A stretch of DNA of 64,000 nucleotides from JAPLDA01 sp043787975 (GTDB taxonomy: Bacteria > Bacteroidota > Bacteroidia > AKYH767-A > 2013-40CM-41-45), in NCBI GenBank assembly GCA_043787975.1, contig JAYVUK010000064.1:21495-85494 (forward strand). Direction: 5' to 3'. The notes beneath the pieces were generated by a model. It made no database searches. It saw nothing but the letters and a program-made list of their open reading frames with translations, and was not told where the DNA came from. Each line of letters begins with the position of its first letter. The first letter of the stretch is position 1. Both the position numbers and the translations under genes were made by a program. Positions 32,645 through 41,792 of the stretch are shown here, piece by piece.

Positions 32645-33934
32645 TTAAAGCACTTCGCCCACCACAAACGTACTTCCTCCGACAAATACAAGATCATTTT
32701 CGCGGGCATCGGATTGAGCTGACTGCAAAGCCTCATTTACAGAGGAGTACGCATTTCCTGTCAATGGAAATGGTGCTGCTTTTGTTTTGAGTTCACTTGC
32801 ATCCATCGCACGAGGAATGTTTGCTTTGCAGAAATAATAAGTAGCATTTTTTGGAAGCAGTTCAAGAATTCCGGAAATGTCTTTGTCGCTTACCACTCCC
32901 AACACGAAATGAAGATGATCGTGTGGTGTTTGCTGGATTTGTTTTACGACGTATTCAATTCCGTCTTTGTTATGCCCGACATCGCAGATTGTGAGTGGCT
33001 TTTGAGAAAGCGTTTGCCAGCGTCCCAACAATCCTGTTAGCGGCTTTACATTTTTTAATGCGGAGAAAATATGTTCATCGGAAATGATAAAACCGGATTT
33101 GCGTAGTTGGAATCCAGATTCAAGTACGGTGAGAATATTTTTGAGTTGATAATTTCCTGTGAGATCAAGCTGAAGGTCTTTAAAAAGGAGTTGATCGTTT
33201 CTGAAGATATTCAGTGAAAGAAAATTTTGATTGCTGATCACTTCAACTTTTAATTCTTCGTCGGCGAAAAACAGGTTAGACCTTGTTTCGTTGGATTTAT
33301 CTCGAAAAACTTTTTCAACGGTATTTTGCTTCTCCCCAATTACAACAGGAATTCCGGGCTTGATGATTCCTGCTTTCTCTGCAGCAATTTTTTCAAGTGA
33401 ATCTCCAAGCAACTGCATGTGATCCCAGCCGATATTGGTGATTACGGAGAGCAGGGGAGTGATGACGTTGGTAGAGTCCAGTCTTCCGCCCAAACCGGTT
33501 TCAATCACAGCGATGTCAACTTTTTCTTTTCGGAAATAATCGAATGCCAACCCAACTGTCCATTCAAAGAAGGAAGGTTTTATTTTTTCGAAGTCGTTTC
33601 TGTATTTCTCAACAAAATCTGTCACCACATTTTCTTCAATCATATTCCCGTTGATGCGGATGCGTTCCCGGAAATCCTTGAGATGTGGAGAAGTATACAA
33701 ACCGGTTTTGTAGCCGGCTGTTTGTAAAATCGCAGCAAGCATGTGTGATGTCGAACCCTTGCCGTTTGTTCCGGCAATGTGAATGGATTTCCCCGACAAA
33801 TAATTTTCAGGATAACCTAACAATTCGCAAATCGCAAACGTATTGTTCAGATCTGCTTTGTAAGCAGCGGCACCGATGCGATGAAACATCGGTAACTGCT
33901 CGTACAAATAGTCAAGAGTTTGCTGGTAGGTCAC
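32645..33934 (-). CDS. folC: Folylpolyglutamate synthase / dihydrofolate synthase
   Basis: A 429-residue Mur-ligase-family ATPase that adds glutamate to dihydropteroate and reduced folates. The P-loop GTNGKGSTSHML is near 53-64, SPHLKDFRERIRING follows, then the catalytic ETGLGGRLDSTNVI and NIGWDHMQLLG blocks. The C-terminal Mur domain contains VGHNKDGIEY and FVLGVVSDKD. The length is normal. Transcription is independent, from a repeat-word-containing spacer shared with glnN. Confidence 0.94.
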   Translation of the reverse strand: MTYQQTLDYLYEQLPMFHRIGAAAYKADLNNTFAICELLGYPENYLSGKSIHIAGTNGKGSTSHMLAAILQTAGYKTGLYTSPHLKDFRERIRINGNMIEENVVTDFVEKYRNDFEKIKPSFFEWTVGLAFDYFRKEKVDIAVIETGLGGRLDSTNVITPLLSVITNIGWDHMQLLGDSLEKIAAEKAGIIKPGIPVVIGEKQNTVEKVFRDKSNETRSNLFFADEELKVEVISNQNFLSLNIFRNDQLLFKDLQLDLTGNYQLKNILTVLESGFQLRKSGFIISDEHIFSALKNVKPLTGLLGRWQTLSQKPLTICDVGHNKDGIEYVVKQIQQTPHDHLHFVLGVVSDKDISGILELLPKNATYYFCKANIPRAMDASELKTKAAPFPLTGNAYSSVNEALQSAQSDARENDLVFVGGSTFVVGEVL

Positions 33935-33973
33935 GAATTATTTTCCCGGCTTAGGATACGTCGAATTGAAACT

Positions 33974-34046
33974 AAGTACAAAACTACAAATTACGAATCG
34001 CTGAATTCGTAATCCGTTGATTATCGTATTTCGTAGTTTCGTACTT
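33974..34046. repeat. AAGTACNAAACTAC word inverted repeat
   Basis: The left arm (33974-33993) and right arm (34026-34046) pair over about 20 bases with three mismatches; the core is ACNAAACTACNAAAT. Near-identical words form the 26-bp arms at 55359-55477. It lies between glnN's stop and folC's start and includes a TAGTTTTG on the minus strand that could be a -7 box for folC. Confidence 0.65.
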
Positions 34047-34062
34047 ATTCGTAATTTGATGG

Positions 34063-36255
34063 CTAACGAATGCTTACAAGTTCACGGTATTTCGCAAGCG
34101 GCCAGATCTCATCATCCACCAGCATTTCAAGTTTGTCAGCATGGTAGCGGATTTCATCAAAGTAAATCCTCACTTTATCGCAATAGGCAATCGCTTTCTC
34201 ACGCACGTTTTCAATCTTGTTTGCTTTCTTTCTCGCTTCAATCATTTCATCCGTTTTTGTTTTGATGATAGAAACGTGTTCAGAAATTTCTCTGATCATT
34301 TCCAGCTGCGTGCTGAATGCATCCGCTTTCATACCGATGCTTTTTAATTTTTCCGCATTGATCGCTAACTCAGTTTGGTATTTTAATGCAGCGGGAATAA
34401 TGTGGTTGATGGCAAGGTCGCCCATCACGCGTGCTTCAATCTGAATTTTCTTGATGTATGTTTCAAGCATGATCTCATGACGCGCTTCGATTTCACGGTG
34501 AGAAAAAATTCCGTTGTCTTCAAACAACTTGATGGATTTCTTTGTAACGAAAGCATCTAACGCCGGTGGAGTGGTGGTGATGTTATTCAATCCTCTTTTC
34601 TTCGCTTCCTTCACCCACTCATCTCCATAACCGTTTCCTTCGAATCGGATATTTTTTGAATCCACGATATACTGGCGCAGCACTTTTAAAATCGCTTCGT
34701 CTTTCTTTATATTTTTATTCGTCAATGCATCGACTTCTTTCCGGAATTCATTCAATTGATTAGCAACAATCACATTCAATACCATCATGGCATTGGATGA
34801 ATTGGCGGATGAACCCACAGCACGAAACTCAAATTTATTTCCTGTGAATGCGAAGGGTGATGTGCGGTTACGATCCGTATTGTCTAAAAGTATTTCAGGG
34901 ATTTTGCCGATGTTCAGTTTGAGTGCAGTCTTTTCTTCCGGGCTCATCTTTTTATCTTTCACACTCTTCTCGATTTCATTCAGGACATTACTTAATTGTC
35001 CGCCAAGAAAAATACTCATGATAGCCGGAGGTGCTTCGTTTGCACCCAAACGATGATCGTTGCTTGCCGATGCAATGCTGGCTCGCAACAGGTCAGCATG
35101 TTCGTACACCGCTTTAATCGTGTTGATGAAAAAAGTGAGAAACATCAAATTCGATTTCGGTGTGGAGCCGGGCGACAACAAATTTTTCCCGGTATTTGTT
35201 CCCAAGCTCCAGTTATTGTGCTTCCCGCTTCCGTTGATTCCTGCATACGGTTTCTCATGCAACAACACTTTGAAATTATGTCTGCGTGCAACTTTATCCA
35301 TCACGTCCATCAGCAATGCATTGTGATCCACTGCGAGGTTAATCTCTTCAAATACAGGAGCACATTCAAACTGTGAAGGAGCCACTTCGTTGTGACGCGT
35401 CTTCAACGGAATGCCGAGTTTGAATGCTTCAATCTCGAAGTCGTGCATGAACGCATATGCGCGCTCAGGAATGGAACCGAAATAATGATCTTCCAACTGT
35501 TGGCCTTTTGCAGCGGAGTGACCAAAAAGTGTCCGACCCGTTGCTACAAGATCAGTACGCGAATTAAACAATGCGGTGTCCACTAAAAAATATTCCTGCT
35601 CTACACCAAGGGTGGCAAATACCTTCGTAATATTTTTGTCGAAATACTGACCGACTTCCACCGCGGCTTTATCAAGCGCATTCAGTGCTTTCAACAAAGG
35701 CGCTTTGTAATCAAGTGTTTCACCGGTATAAGAAACAAAGATGGTCGGGATGCACAATGTTTTTCCATTCGCACTTTCCATGATGAATGCAGGTGAGCTT
35801 GGATCCCACGCCGTGTAACCACGCGCTTCAAATGTATTTCGAATGCCACCGCTTGGAAAGCTCGATGCATCCGGTTCCTGCTGTGCAAGTGCGCCACCTG
35901 AAAAATGCTCGAGCGCTTTCCCGTCAAAAGAAACTTCGAAGAATGAATCGTGTTTTTCTGCGGTCGCGCCGGTGAGCGGTTGAAACCAGTGCGTGTAATG
36001 TGAAGCGCCTTTTGAAGTCGCCCATTCCTTCATTCCGAGTGCAACCTGGTCGGCCACTTTGCGATCAATGCGTTCTCCATGTTCGATGGCATTGATGACT
36101 GCGATGTAGGCATCCTTCGGAAGGAATTTATGCATGGCATCTTTATTAAAAACATTGATGCCGAAATAATCAGAAATCTTGTTTGAAGGCGGAGTGACCT
36201 TTACAGGAATTCTATTGACTGTGTGTTCAAGAGCCCGGAAGCGGATGTTGTTCAT
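34063..36255 (-). CDS. glnN: Glutamine synthetase type III
   Basis: A 730-residue GSIII enzyme (ammonia + glutamate + ATP to glutamine), the large dodecameric form usual in Bacteroidota and cyanobacteria. Family blocks: THWFQPLTG, FLVDTALFNSRTDL for the metal-binding glutamates region, HEKPYAGINGSGKHNNWSLG and RNRTSPFAFTGNKFEFRAVG. The ATG at 36255 is followed by MNNIRFRALEH. A clean promoter lies ~40 bases upstream. No amt or glnK is adjacent. Confidence 0.96.
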   Translation of the reverse strand: MNNIRFRALEHTVNRIPVKVTPPSNKISDYFGINVFNKDAMHKFLPKDAYIAVINAIEHGERIDRKVADQVALGMKEWATSKGASHYTHWFQPLTGATAEKHDSFFEVSFDGKALEHFSGGALAQQEPDASSFPSGGIRNTFEARGYTAWDPSSPAFIMESANGKTLCIPTIFVSYTGETLDYKAPLLKALNALDKAAVEVGQYFDKNITKVFATLGVEQEYFLVDTALFNSRTDLVATGRTLFGHSAAKGQQLEDHYFGSIPERAYAFMHDFEIEAFKLGIPLKTRHNEVAPSQFECAPVFEEINLAVDHNALLMDVMDKVARRHNFKVLLHEKPYAGINGSGKHNNWSLGTNTGKNLLSPGSTPKSNLMFLTFFINTIKAVYEHADLLRASIASASNDHRLGANEAPPAIMSIFLGGQLSNVLNEIEKSVKDKKMSPEEKTALKLNIGKIPEILLDNTDRNRTSPFAFTGNKFEFRAVGSSANSSNAMMVLNVIVANQLNEFRKEVDALTNKNIKKDEAILKVLRQYIVDSKNIRFEGNGYGDEWVKEAKKRGLNNITTTPPALDAFVTKKSIKLFEDNGIFSHREIEARHEIMLETYIKKIQIEARVMGDLAINHIIPAALKYQTELAINAEKLKSIGMKADAFSTQLEMIREISEHVSIIKTKTDEMIEARKKANKIENVREKAIAYCDKVRIYFDEIRYHADKLEMLVDDEIWPLAKYRELVSIR

Positions 36256-36292
36256 GTTTCAGTTAAGATTGAAGTTGATTTTTATTTTTTTG

Positions 36293-36324
36293 CAAACATA
36301 CTTCAAAAAACAGGGGGTATGCAA
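36293..36324 (-). promoter_or_regulatory. Promoter of glnN
   Basis: On the minus strand a perfect TATGTTTG (36293-36300) is preceded by TTG (36322-36324) with a 21-base spacer. The transcript would have a leader of ~30 bases before the ATG. The rest of the spacer 36325-36587 shows no further gene. Confidence 0.6.
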
Positions 36325-36587
36325 GAAAAAATTATACTTTTTTATGAACAAGATGCTAATAAATAGGGGCTATGTTTAAAAAATATTAAAATTTATTGAG
36401 TAAATCGAAATAATTTGAACTTTAGTCAATTGTTTTTTAGAATACTTATCGATTTCTAATCTGCAATCCCGGGCGACACGAAAGATTTCCAATGCAGTGA
36501 TTGAACAATTGTATAATTTTACATCGCGTGATCATGCAGCGTGTGCATAATCAGTATCCTCGACAACCAATAAATTTTACGAACCCA

Positions 36588-36944
36588 ATGAAAGTGATCA
36601 AATTTGTTTTTACACTTGTGTTATTATTTACAGGAGTTATCACTTTCGCGCAAAGCGGAACTGTTTCTCCTGACTCTGCGAAATATCATGAAGGAGCATT
36701 GACAACAGTATGCGGTAAAGTATTCGGTACACATACAGGAAATACCGGAGTCGTCATGCTGAACTTTGGAGGAGTTTATCCTGACAATGCGTTTACAGCA
36801 GTCATATTTGCAGATGACGTATCAAAGTTTAAAAAGGCGGATGAGTACAACGGCAAACAACTATGTGTAACCGGGAGAATTAAACTTTACAAAGGAAAAG
36901 CAGAAGTTGTATTAAAGGAAGCGAATCAACTGCTAGAGCAATAG
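36588..36944 (+). CDS. Secreted OB-fold-like small protein
   Basis: About 118 residues from the ATG at 36588, which begins a good signal peptide (MKVIKFVFTLVLLFTGVITFAQ). The mature part, starting ...VCGKVFGTHTGNTGVVMLNFG and ending LCVTGRIKLYKGKAEVVLKE (quoted in parts), has the strand pattern of an OB fold ('nucleic-acid-binding-like' in many annotations). A longer frame from 36501 exists but is unlikely. The function is unknown; exported OB-fold proteins may bind sugars or nucleic acids. Confidence 0.65.
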   Translation: MKVIKFVFTLVLLFTGVITFAQSGTVSPDSAKYHEGALTTVCGKVFGTHTGNTGVVMLNFGGVYPDNAFTAVIFADDVSKFKKADEYNGKQLCVTGRIKLYKGKAEVVLKEANQLLEQ

Positions 36945-36981
36945 TGCTGACTTCTTAAAATTTTTCTTTTTACAGGAAAAT

Positions 36982-38427
36982 TCATTTTGTTTTTTGCAAT
37001 CCTTCTTTTGCGCGTTTGTTTTCAGGCATCAGTTGCAATGCTTTTTCAAAACACTTTTTTGCAGCTGTCTTATCACCCTTATCCAGGTAAGTTTCTCCCA
37101 GATCGTTCCAGGCAATGATGATGTCAGGGAATTCGGTTGTGTAAATCTTGTAAAGCGAAACAGCATTGTCGTAATCATGATCCTTGATGAGTGCGTTTCC
37201 GACATTCAGCAAAACCATGTCATCATCAGGTCTCATTCCTGATTGCTGCATTTCGACCTTGAAGTTTTGTTCAAAATAATTTCCTCCCTTAGTTTTAAGA
37301 ACGTTGTATAAAAATTTTTGCGCAGATTCCTGTAAAGGCAGCACAGGTTTGTTATTGAGTATGGCTGAAACACGCATGCCAATATCTTCTGCTGTCCCCT
37401 GATCGTAATTAGAAAGAATGATCGCAATGTTTTTCGTTTTCATATTTACCGTGAACAAGGTGCTTACCCCCGGAGCTCCGCCGGCGGGTGCATATCGTCC
37501 TGCAATCAAAAAATCATTCCATGAATTAATTTTTTCATGACTCATTGAACCGGTGGCATACTTTAATTTACTGCTGTCGGAAAGTAATTGATTGTCGTAG
37601 AAAACAGACGTGATAAACGCAAGTAAATCATGTGTTGTCGTATAAATGCCTCCATCACCGCCACCGGCCAGATGCCACGTTGAATTATTTTGCAAGGCTC
37701 CGATTTGATTGGAAAGGTATCCTACAGCAATTCCCGGCAAGGGTTTTACATATCCATTCATTGCTGTGTTGTGCATGTTCAGTTTGTCAAGGATTAATTC
37801 TTTTAAATTTTCATAATAATTTTTCCCTGTTACTTTTTCAAGGATTGCAGTTAACACCACGTAGCCTGAATTGGAATAACGTGTTTGAGATCCCGGTTCA
37901 AATTGTAATTTTTCTTTTTGAATGATCGGGATGATATCTTTTGCCAGCAATATTTTTCCTTCCTGGCTTTGAAAATCTTCCGTTCGATGGTAATCACCCA
38001 ACCCGGAAGTGAAATCCAGCAGTTGTTTGATGGTCACCTTATTTACTTCAGGCGAAAATCCTGAAAGGTATTTTCCAATGTTATCATCGGTGGAGAATTT
38101 AAGTTGTTCGGCCAGTTGTAAAATCATCACTCGTGTAAAATCTTTCGTGATGGAGGCAAGCTGAAATTTTGTTTCACTCGTGATGGGAATTTTATTTTCG
38201 TAATCGGCTTTGCCAAACGATTTTTCATAAACAATTTGTTTGTTGTGAGCGATTAATACATTGCCTGAAAAGAGATTCATTTCCATGGCTCGGTTGAACA
38301 GGGAATCAATTCTGTTTACCGGAATAGGCTGAGAAGACTGGCTTCGACAGACTGTTGAAAAAATAATACATGCAGATAGGAAGAGGAGATTTTTGATCAT
38401 CGCGTTGGGTTTGAACAATTGCTTCAA
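36982..38427 (-). CDS. Serine hydrolase (class C beta-lactamase/AmpH-like) with TPR tail
   Basis: Up to 481 residues. After a signal peptide (better start perhaps at 38400, MIKNLLFLSA) comes a beta-lactamase/transpeptidase-like domain. The active site SxxK is in FQLASITKDFTR, the YxN motif in TRYSNSGYVVL, and the third motif (HxG-like) in GGDGGIYTT or PAGGAPG. The last ~90 residues form TPR-like helices (TYLDKGDKTAAKKCFEKALQ). Such exported hydrolases act on D-amino peptides, esters or wall fragments; the substrate is unknown. Confidence 0.87.
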   Translation of the reverse strand: MKQLFKPNAMIKNLLFLSACIIFSTVCRSQSSQPIPVNRIDSLFNRAMEMNLFSGNVLIAHNKQIVYEKSFGKADYENKIPITSETKFQLASITKDFTRVMILQLAEQLKFSTDDNIGKYLSGFSPEVNKVTIKQLLDFTSGLGDYHRTEDFQSQEGKILLAKDIIPIIQKEKLQFEPGSQTRYSNSGYVVLTAILEKVTGKNYYENLKELILDKLNMHNTAMNGYVKPLPGIAVGYLSNQIGALQNNSTWHLAGGGDGGIYTTTHDLLAFITSVFYDNQLLSDSSKLKYATGSMSHEKINSWNDFLIAGRYAPAGGAPGVSTLFTVNMKTKNIAIILSNYDQGTAEDIGMRVSAILNNKPVLPLQESAQKFLYNVLKTKGGNYFEQNFKVEMQQSGMRPDDDMVLLNVGNALIKDHDYDNAVSLYKIYTTEFPDIIIAWNDLGETYLDKGDKTAAKKCFEKALQLMPENKRAKEGLQKTK

Positions 38428-38550
38428 TCGAATTTGATAAAAGCAGGATCACTAAACATAGAACAATTTGTTTCTGTCGGAAGTTAACCTGCGGTTAATC
38501 TCTGTTAATGGTGCGTTAAAGTTATGGATAGGGTAGAAGCCCCCACGAAA

Positions 38551-39192
38551 CTATAAGTCGTTTAGTTTTTCTGCAATCAGTATTAGATCTGTCATTGTTG
38601 TTCCGTCCAATGCCGGAGATTTCTTCCGTTGTAAATTTATTATTTTAAAATTATTTTCTTTGAGCGTATCGCTTAGATAATCCGCTTCGTGGAAATGCAT
38701 GAATAGTTCATCACCCGTACTTCCTTTTTTGAACCCGGATTTGCTGTATTCATCTTCCATGGTGCTGATGTAAAGTATGCCGTTGGATTTTAATCGTGTT
38801 GAAGCGGCACCGATCAATTTGATAGTTTCTTCTTTTGAAAGATACGGCAGACAAAATCCGCACATGATACCATCGTATTTTTTTTCAATCGTTCCGATAT
38901 TTCTGCAATCCATGATTTGAAACTCAGCGCCTGGATTATTGATCCTGGCAAGGTCAATCATGTTGGGAGCCAAATCAATTCCTGTTATTTTAAAGCCAGG
39001 TCGTTTGTTTAATAAGTACTTCGTGATATTACCCGGACCACAGGCAAGTTCAAGGATTTCAGCATTTTCTTTTTTAATGGCATTGCAAAAAAAATCGAAC
39101 GTGTCACCATACAAATTCACATCCATGAATTTTTCCTGGTAGAGGTTTGCGAGTTTATTGAATACGTTTACTGCAATTTTTGTTTTGTCCAT
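38551..39192 (-). CDS. Class I SAM-dependent methyltransferase
   Basis: A 213-residue protein with the SAM-binding motif ILELACGPGNITKYL and the acidic loop ITGIDLAPNMIDLA, then DGIMCGFCLPYLSKEE. The substrate is unknown. It begins 5 bases after the MOSC gene and is last in a three-gene run (GNAT, MOSC, methyltransferase) on the minus strand. Confidence 0.85.
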   Translation of the reverse strand: MDKTKIAVNVFNKLANLYQEKFMDVNLYGDTFDFFCNAIKKENAEILELACGPGNITKYLLNKRPGFKITGIDLAPNMIDLARINNPGAEFQIMDCRNIGTIEKKYDGIMCGFCLPYLSKEETIKLIGAASTRLKSNGILYISTMEDEYSKSGFKKGSTGDELFMHFHEADYLSDTLKENNFKIINLQRKKSPALDGTTMTDLILIAEKLNDL

Positions 39193-39197
39193 CGTTT

Positions 39198-40001
39198 CTA
39201 ATAGAAAACTTTCTCTCCGATAATTTTCACCTTGTTTCCTGGTTCAATCCATTTCCCGATTTCCGATGCAGGGATGTAACAATTAACGGTCAGGTAATAA
39301 TGATGTCCGTATCCCTGCAAAGCCGACCATTCGGGAAGGGTGGATGCACGATGCCTTGCAAAAGTTTTCGGAAAAGCATGAATCACTTCACCGGTTTCCG
39401 GGTGACGCGTTGGAACAATGCACCGTTCACGCGGACTCATTCCAAACACAGTCACATCACCTACCCGGAATTCAATTCCTTTTCCTTCAGATGAAAATAA
39501 ATGATCTTCCCAAAAAGCCGGAACACCTTCAATCTCCAATGTTGCCCTGAACCGCCTTCTTGTTTCGTCTAAATCCATGTGATCATACCATGTTGAAACG
39601 GTTTGCAAACTTGAAGTAGAAAGTAGTGTGACACCGGCAATATCCGGGATGTCCATAAACTGCCCTGTTTTATCCTGTTGAAGAAATGTTTTTATTCCGA
39701 AATAAGCAGACAGGTAGGATTCCAATTCCTGTTTTTCTTTTTGCAAGTGAAAATGATTCCACGTTGTTTCATGTTGTTGCCGTAATGAAATGATTTTACT
39801 TTCAAAGTCAATGGTGGAACGGAGCAAATGAACAAGCGGATTTGTTTTCCCGGTAATGAAATTTCCTTCTTCATCACTCATGGCATATTCCCTGTCGTGC
39901 AAAAGACAACCGCCTTCGGTGATCACAGCTTTTTGCAGCGTGATTCCATCCAAAGATTTGACAGGATAAATGGTAATGCTGTTTAGAGCCGGTTCAAACA
40001 T
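39198..40001 (-). CDS. MOSC domain protein (YcbX/mARC-like)
   Basis: A 267-residue protein with an N-terminal MOSC beta barrel (ITIYPVKSLDGITLQKAV) and a C-terminal MOSC domain. The cysteine that ligates molybdenum is probably in RERCIVPTRHPETGEV. Relatives (YcbX, mARC) reduce N-hydroxylated compounds with a sulfurated molybdenum cofactor and take electrons from a partner. There is no ferredoxin domain here, so a separate partner is needed. It is the middle gene of the operon. Confidence 0.87.
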   Translation of the reverse strand: MFEPALNSITIYPVKSLDGITLQKAVITEGGCLLHDREYAMSDEEGNFITGKTNPLVHLLRSTIDFESKIISLRQQHETTWNHFHLQKEKQELESYLSAYFGIKTFLQQDKTGQFMDIPDIAGVTLLSTSSLQTVSTWYDHMDLDETRRRFRATLEIEGVPAFWEDHLFSSEGKGIEFRVGDVTVFGMSPRERCIVPTRHPETGEVIHAFPKTFARHRASTLPEWSALQGYGHHYYLTVNCYIPASEIGKWIEPGNKVKIIGEKVFY

Positions 40002-40016
40002 TCGCGTATGTTACAA

Positions 40017-40643
40017 TCACATTTCAGATTTTTGCAATTGGCTTTTTTTCAATCGTTCATTTGCATTTGCAAGAATCATTTTGAAGGATTCACTTTCTAC
40101 TACCTGGTGAATGGTTTTCGGCGCTGGAGGATTATTAATATGTTCTGATAAATGTAATTGAAACCATTGTGTGTCGTGCCAGTTGCCCAATTTGAAACCT
40201 ACTTTTTTAAAGACTCCAATTTCCTCGAACCCCAACGCTTTGTGAAAACCTACACTCTTTTCATTTGGTAAACCCACACCTGCATACACATTAAAGTAAC
40301 CCTGGAGGCGCAAAAGAGAAAACAATGTTTCATATAATATACGGGCAACTCCTTTACGGTGAAATTCGGATGACATATAAACAGTTGATTCCGGTGACCA
40401 TTGATAAGCTGTTCGATACCTGTGTTTGCTGGCATACGCATAACCAATGATGATATTGTTCTGCAGACAAACCAACCAAGGAAATTCAGAAGTGTTTGTT
40501 TTTATCCTTTGTAAATATTCTTCCAATGCCGGGACTTTGTACTCAAAAGAAATAATTGTATTGAGTACGTATGGTTTGTAAACTTCCAATGTTGCCGTAA
40601 CATCGCTTTCATTTATCAAACGTATTTCGAATTGGTTATTCAT
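40017..40643 (-). CDS. GNAT N-acetyltransferase (phosphinothricin acetyltransferase-like)
   Basis: A 208-residue acetyl-CoA-dependent transferase. The start IRLINESDVTATLEVYKPYV and the TIISFEYKVPALEEYLQRI block match the Pat/YncA type, and the CoA loop is in STVYMSSEFHRKGVARILYE. The C-terminus carries ~30 extra charged residues. Relatives acetylate amino acids such as methionine sulfoximine or phosphinothricin. It leads the three-gene operon. The gap to the next gene upstream (40644-40851) shows no gene. Confidence 0.85.
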   Translation of the reverse strand: MNNQFEIRLINESDVTATLEVYKPYVLNTIISFEYKVPALEEYLQRIKTNTSEFPWLVCLQNNIIIGYAYASKHRYRTAYQWSPESTVYMSSEFHRKGVARILYETLFSLLRLQGYFNVYAGVGLPNEKSVGFHKALGFEEIGVFKKVGFKLGNWHDTQWFQLHLSEHINNPPAPKTIHQVVESESFKMILANANERLKKSQLQKSEM

Positions 40644-40851
40644 TACTAGTCGGAATGTATGTACCCATGTTTATCTTTTGCAATGGTAAGTTTTGTTTTT
40701 TAATTGACCGGATAAAAATGGATTTTATTTAGGTTCTGTGCTATTGAACATCCGGAATTTTAAAGAAAATATTTTCGGTCGTGCGTGGGGAATTCGGTGC
40801 GTATTAATTTTCGTTAGAGAATAAGTGGTAAACTAATTTTCAGAAGGACTG

Positions 40852-41709
40852 TTATGTTTTTTCTCCTTCGATAAACAGCATCGGGACTGTCAGTGATAAT
40901 CCTCCGTTTTTAATTGAATGGTCATTTAAGTTTTGTTCAAGGGATGTAAAAATTTCTTTCAATTCATCCTGCGGAAAAATTTTCATCCAGCTTGTAAGCC
41001 AGCCCAATTTTACAAAATAATGATTCAAAAAAGCGCTGCCGTCTAAAAACTTCATTTCAAAACTTTCTTCATGATACCTGCAAACCCTAAAACCACTCTT
41101 GGTAAATAATCCGGAAACACTTTCCACAGTACCACGATGTTCTTCTTCTTTTTTCAGAACGGAAACTAAATCATTTTTTCCTGCGTGTTGAAGTGTTGAA
41201 TAGAAGATCGTGTAAAATTCTTTCCAATGTCCTTGCAGGTTGGTTGTTAAAGCCAGCTTGCTTGTTGGTTTAACTACGCGGTAACATTCTTTGAAAACAA
41301 TTTCAGGTGTCTCAAAATTATTGATGCCTAAATTTGAAACGATCAGGTCGATGGAATTGTCGTCGAAGGGAATTTGCTCGGCTGAACTTTCAATGATTTC
41401 CACATTGGAAAGACCGTAGTTTTTTATTTTTTGTCTTGCACGTGAGTTAGCATTTTTCCATGGATCAAGTCCAAAAAGTTTACAGGAATTTCCCAGTCGT
41501 CCTCCAAGTTCCATCAATGGAAAACCTGCGCCCGAACCAATGTCAATCACTGTCATGTTGGATTTTAATTCCAAATGCTTCAGCAACAATAATCCGAACG
41601 GTGCGCTCCACCAAGGTAATTCATCAAACGTATTGATGAACTCTTCGTTGTCGTCAAAACGGTAGGATAGATATTCAGTCATACGAGTCGGATGTTCCAG
41701 CAGATGCAC
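40852..41709 (-). CDS. SAM-dependent methyltransferase, UbiE-like
   Basis: A 285-residue protein. The SAM motif VIDIGSGAGFPLMELGG is near 57-73, followed by FGLDPWKNANSRARQKI and the Asp of NSIDLIVSNLGINNF. The C-terminal half would hold the substrate pocket. A 119-bp piece of its N-terminal coding region is duplicated 1.7 kb away (43267-43385). The start at 41709 (MHLLEHPTRMTEYL) could also be the Met at residue 10. Confidence 0.83.
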   Translation of the reverse strand: MHLLEHPTRMTEYLSYRFDDNEEFINTFDELPWWSAPFGLLLLKHLELKSNMTVIDIGSGAGFPLMELGGRLGNSCKLFGLDPWKNANSRARQKIKNYGLSNVEIIESSAEQIPFDDNSIDLIVSNLGINNFETPEIVFKECYRVVKPTSKLALTTNLQGHWKEFYTIFYSTLQHAGKNDLVSVLKKEEEHRGTVESVSGLFTKSGFRVCRYHEESFEMKFLDGSAFLNHYFVKLGWLTSWMKIFPQDELKEIFTSLEQNLNDHSIKNGGLSLTVPMLFIEGEKT

Positions 41710-41792
41710 TTAAAAGCGTCAGCGATAATGACCATAGAAAAAAGATCCTTTTTGTCATGACGTTCAAAATTGCCGTATGAAACTATTTCAGT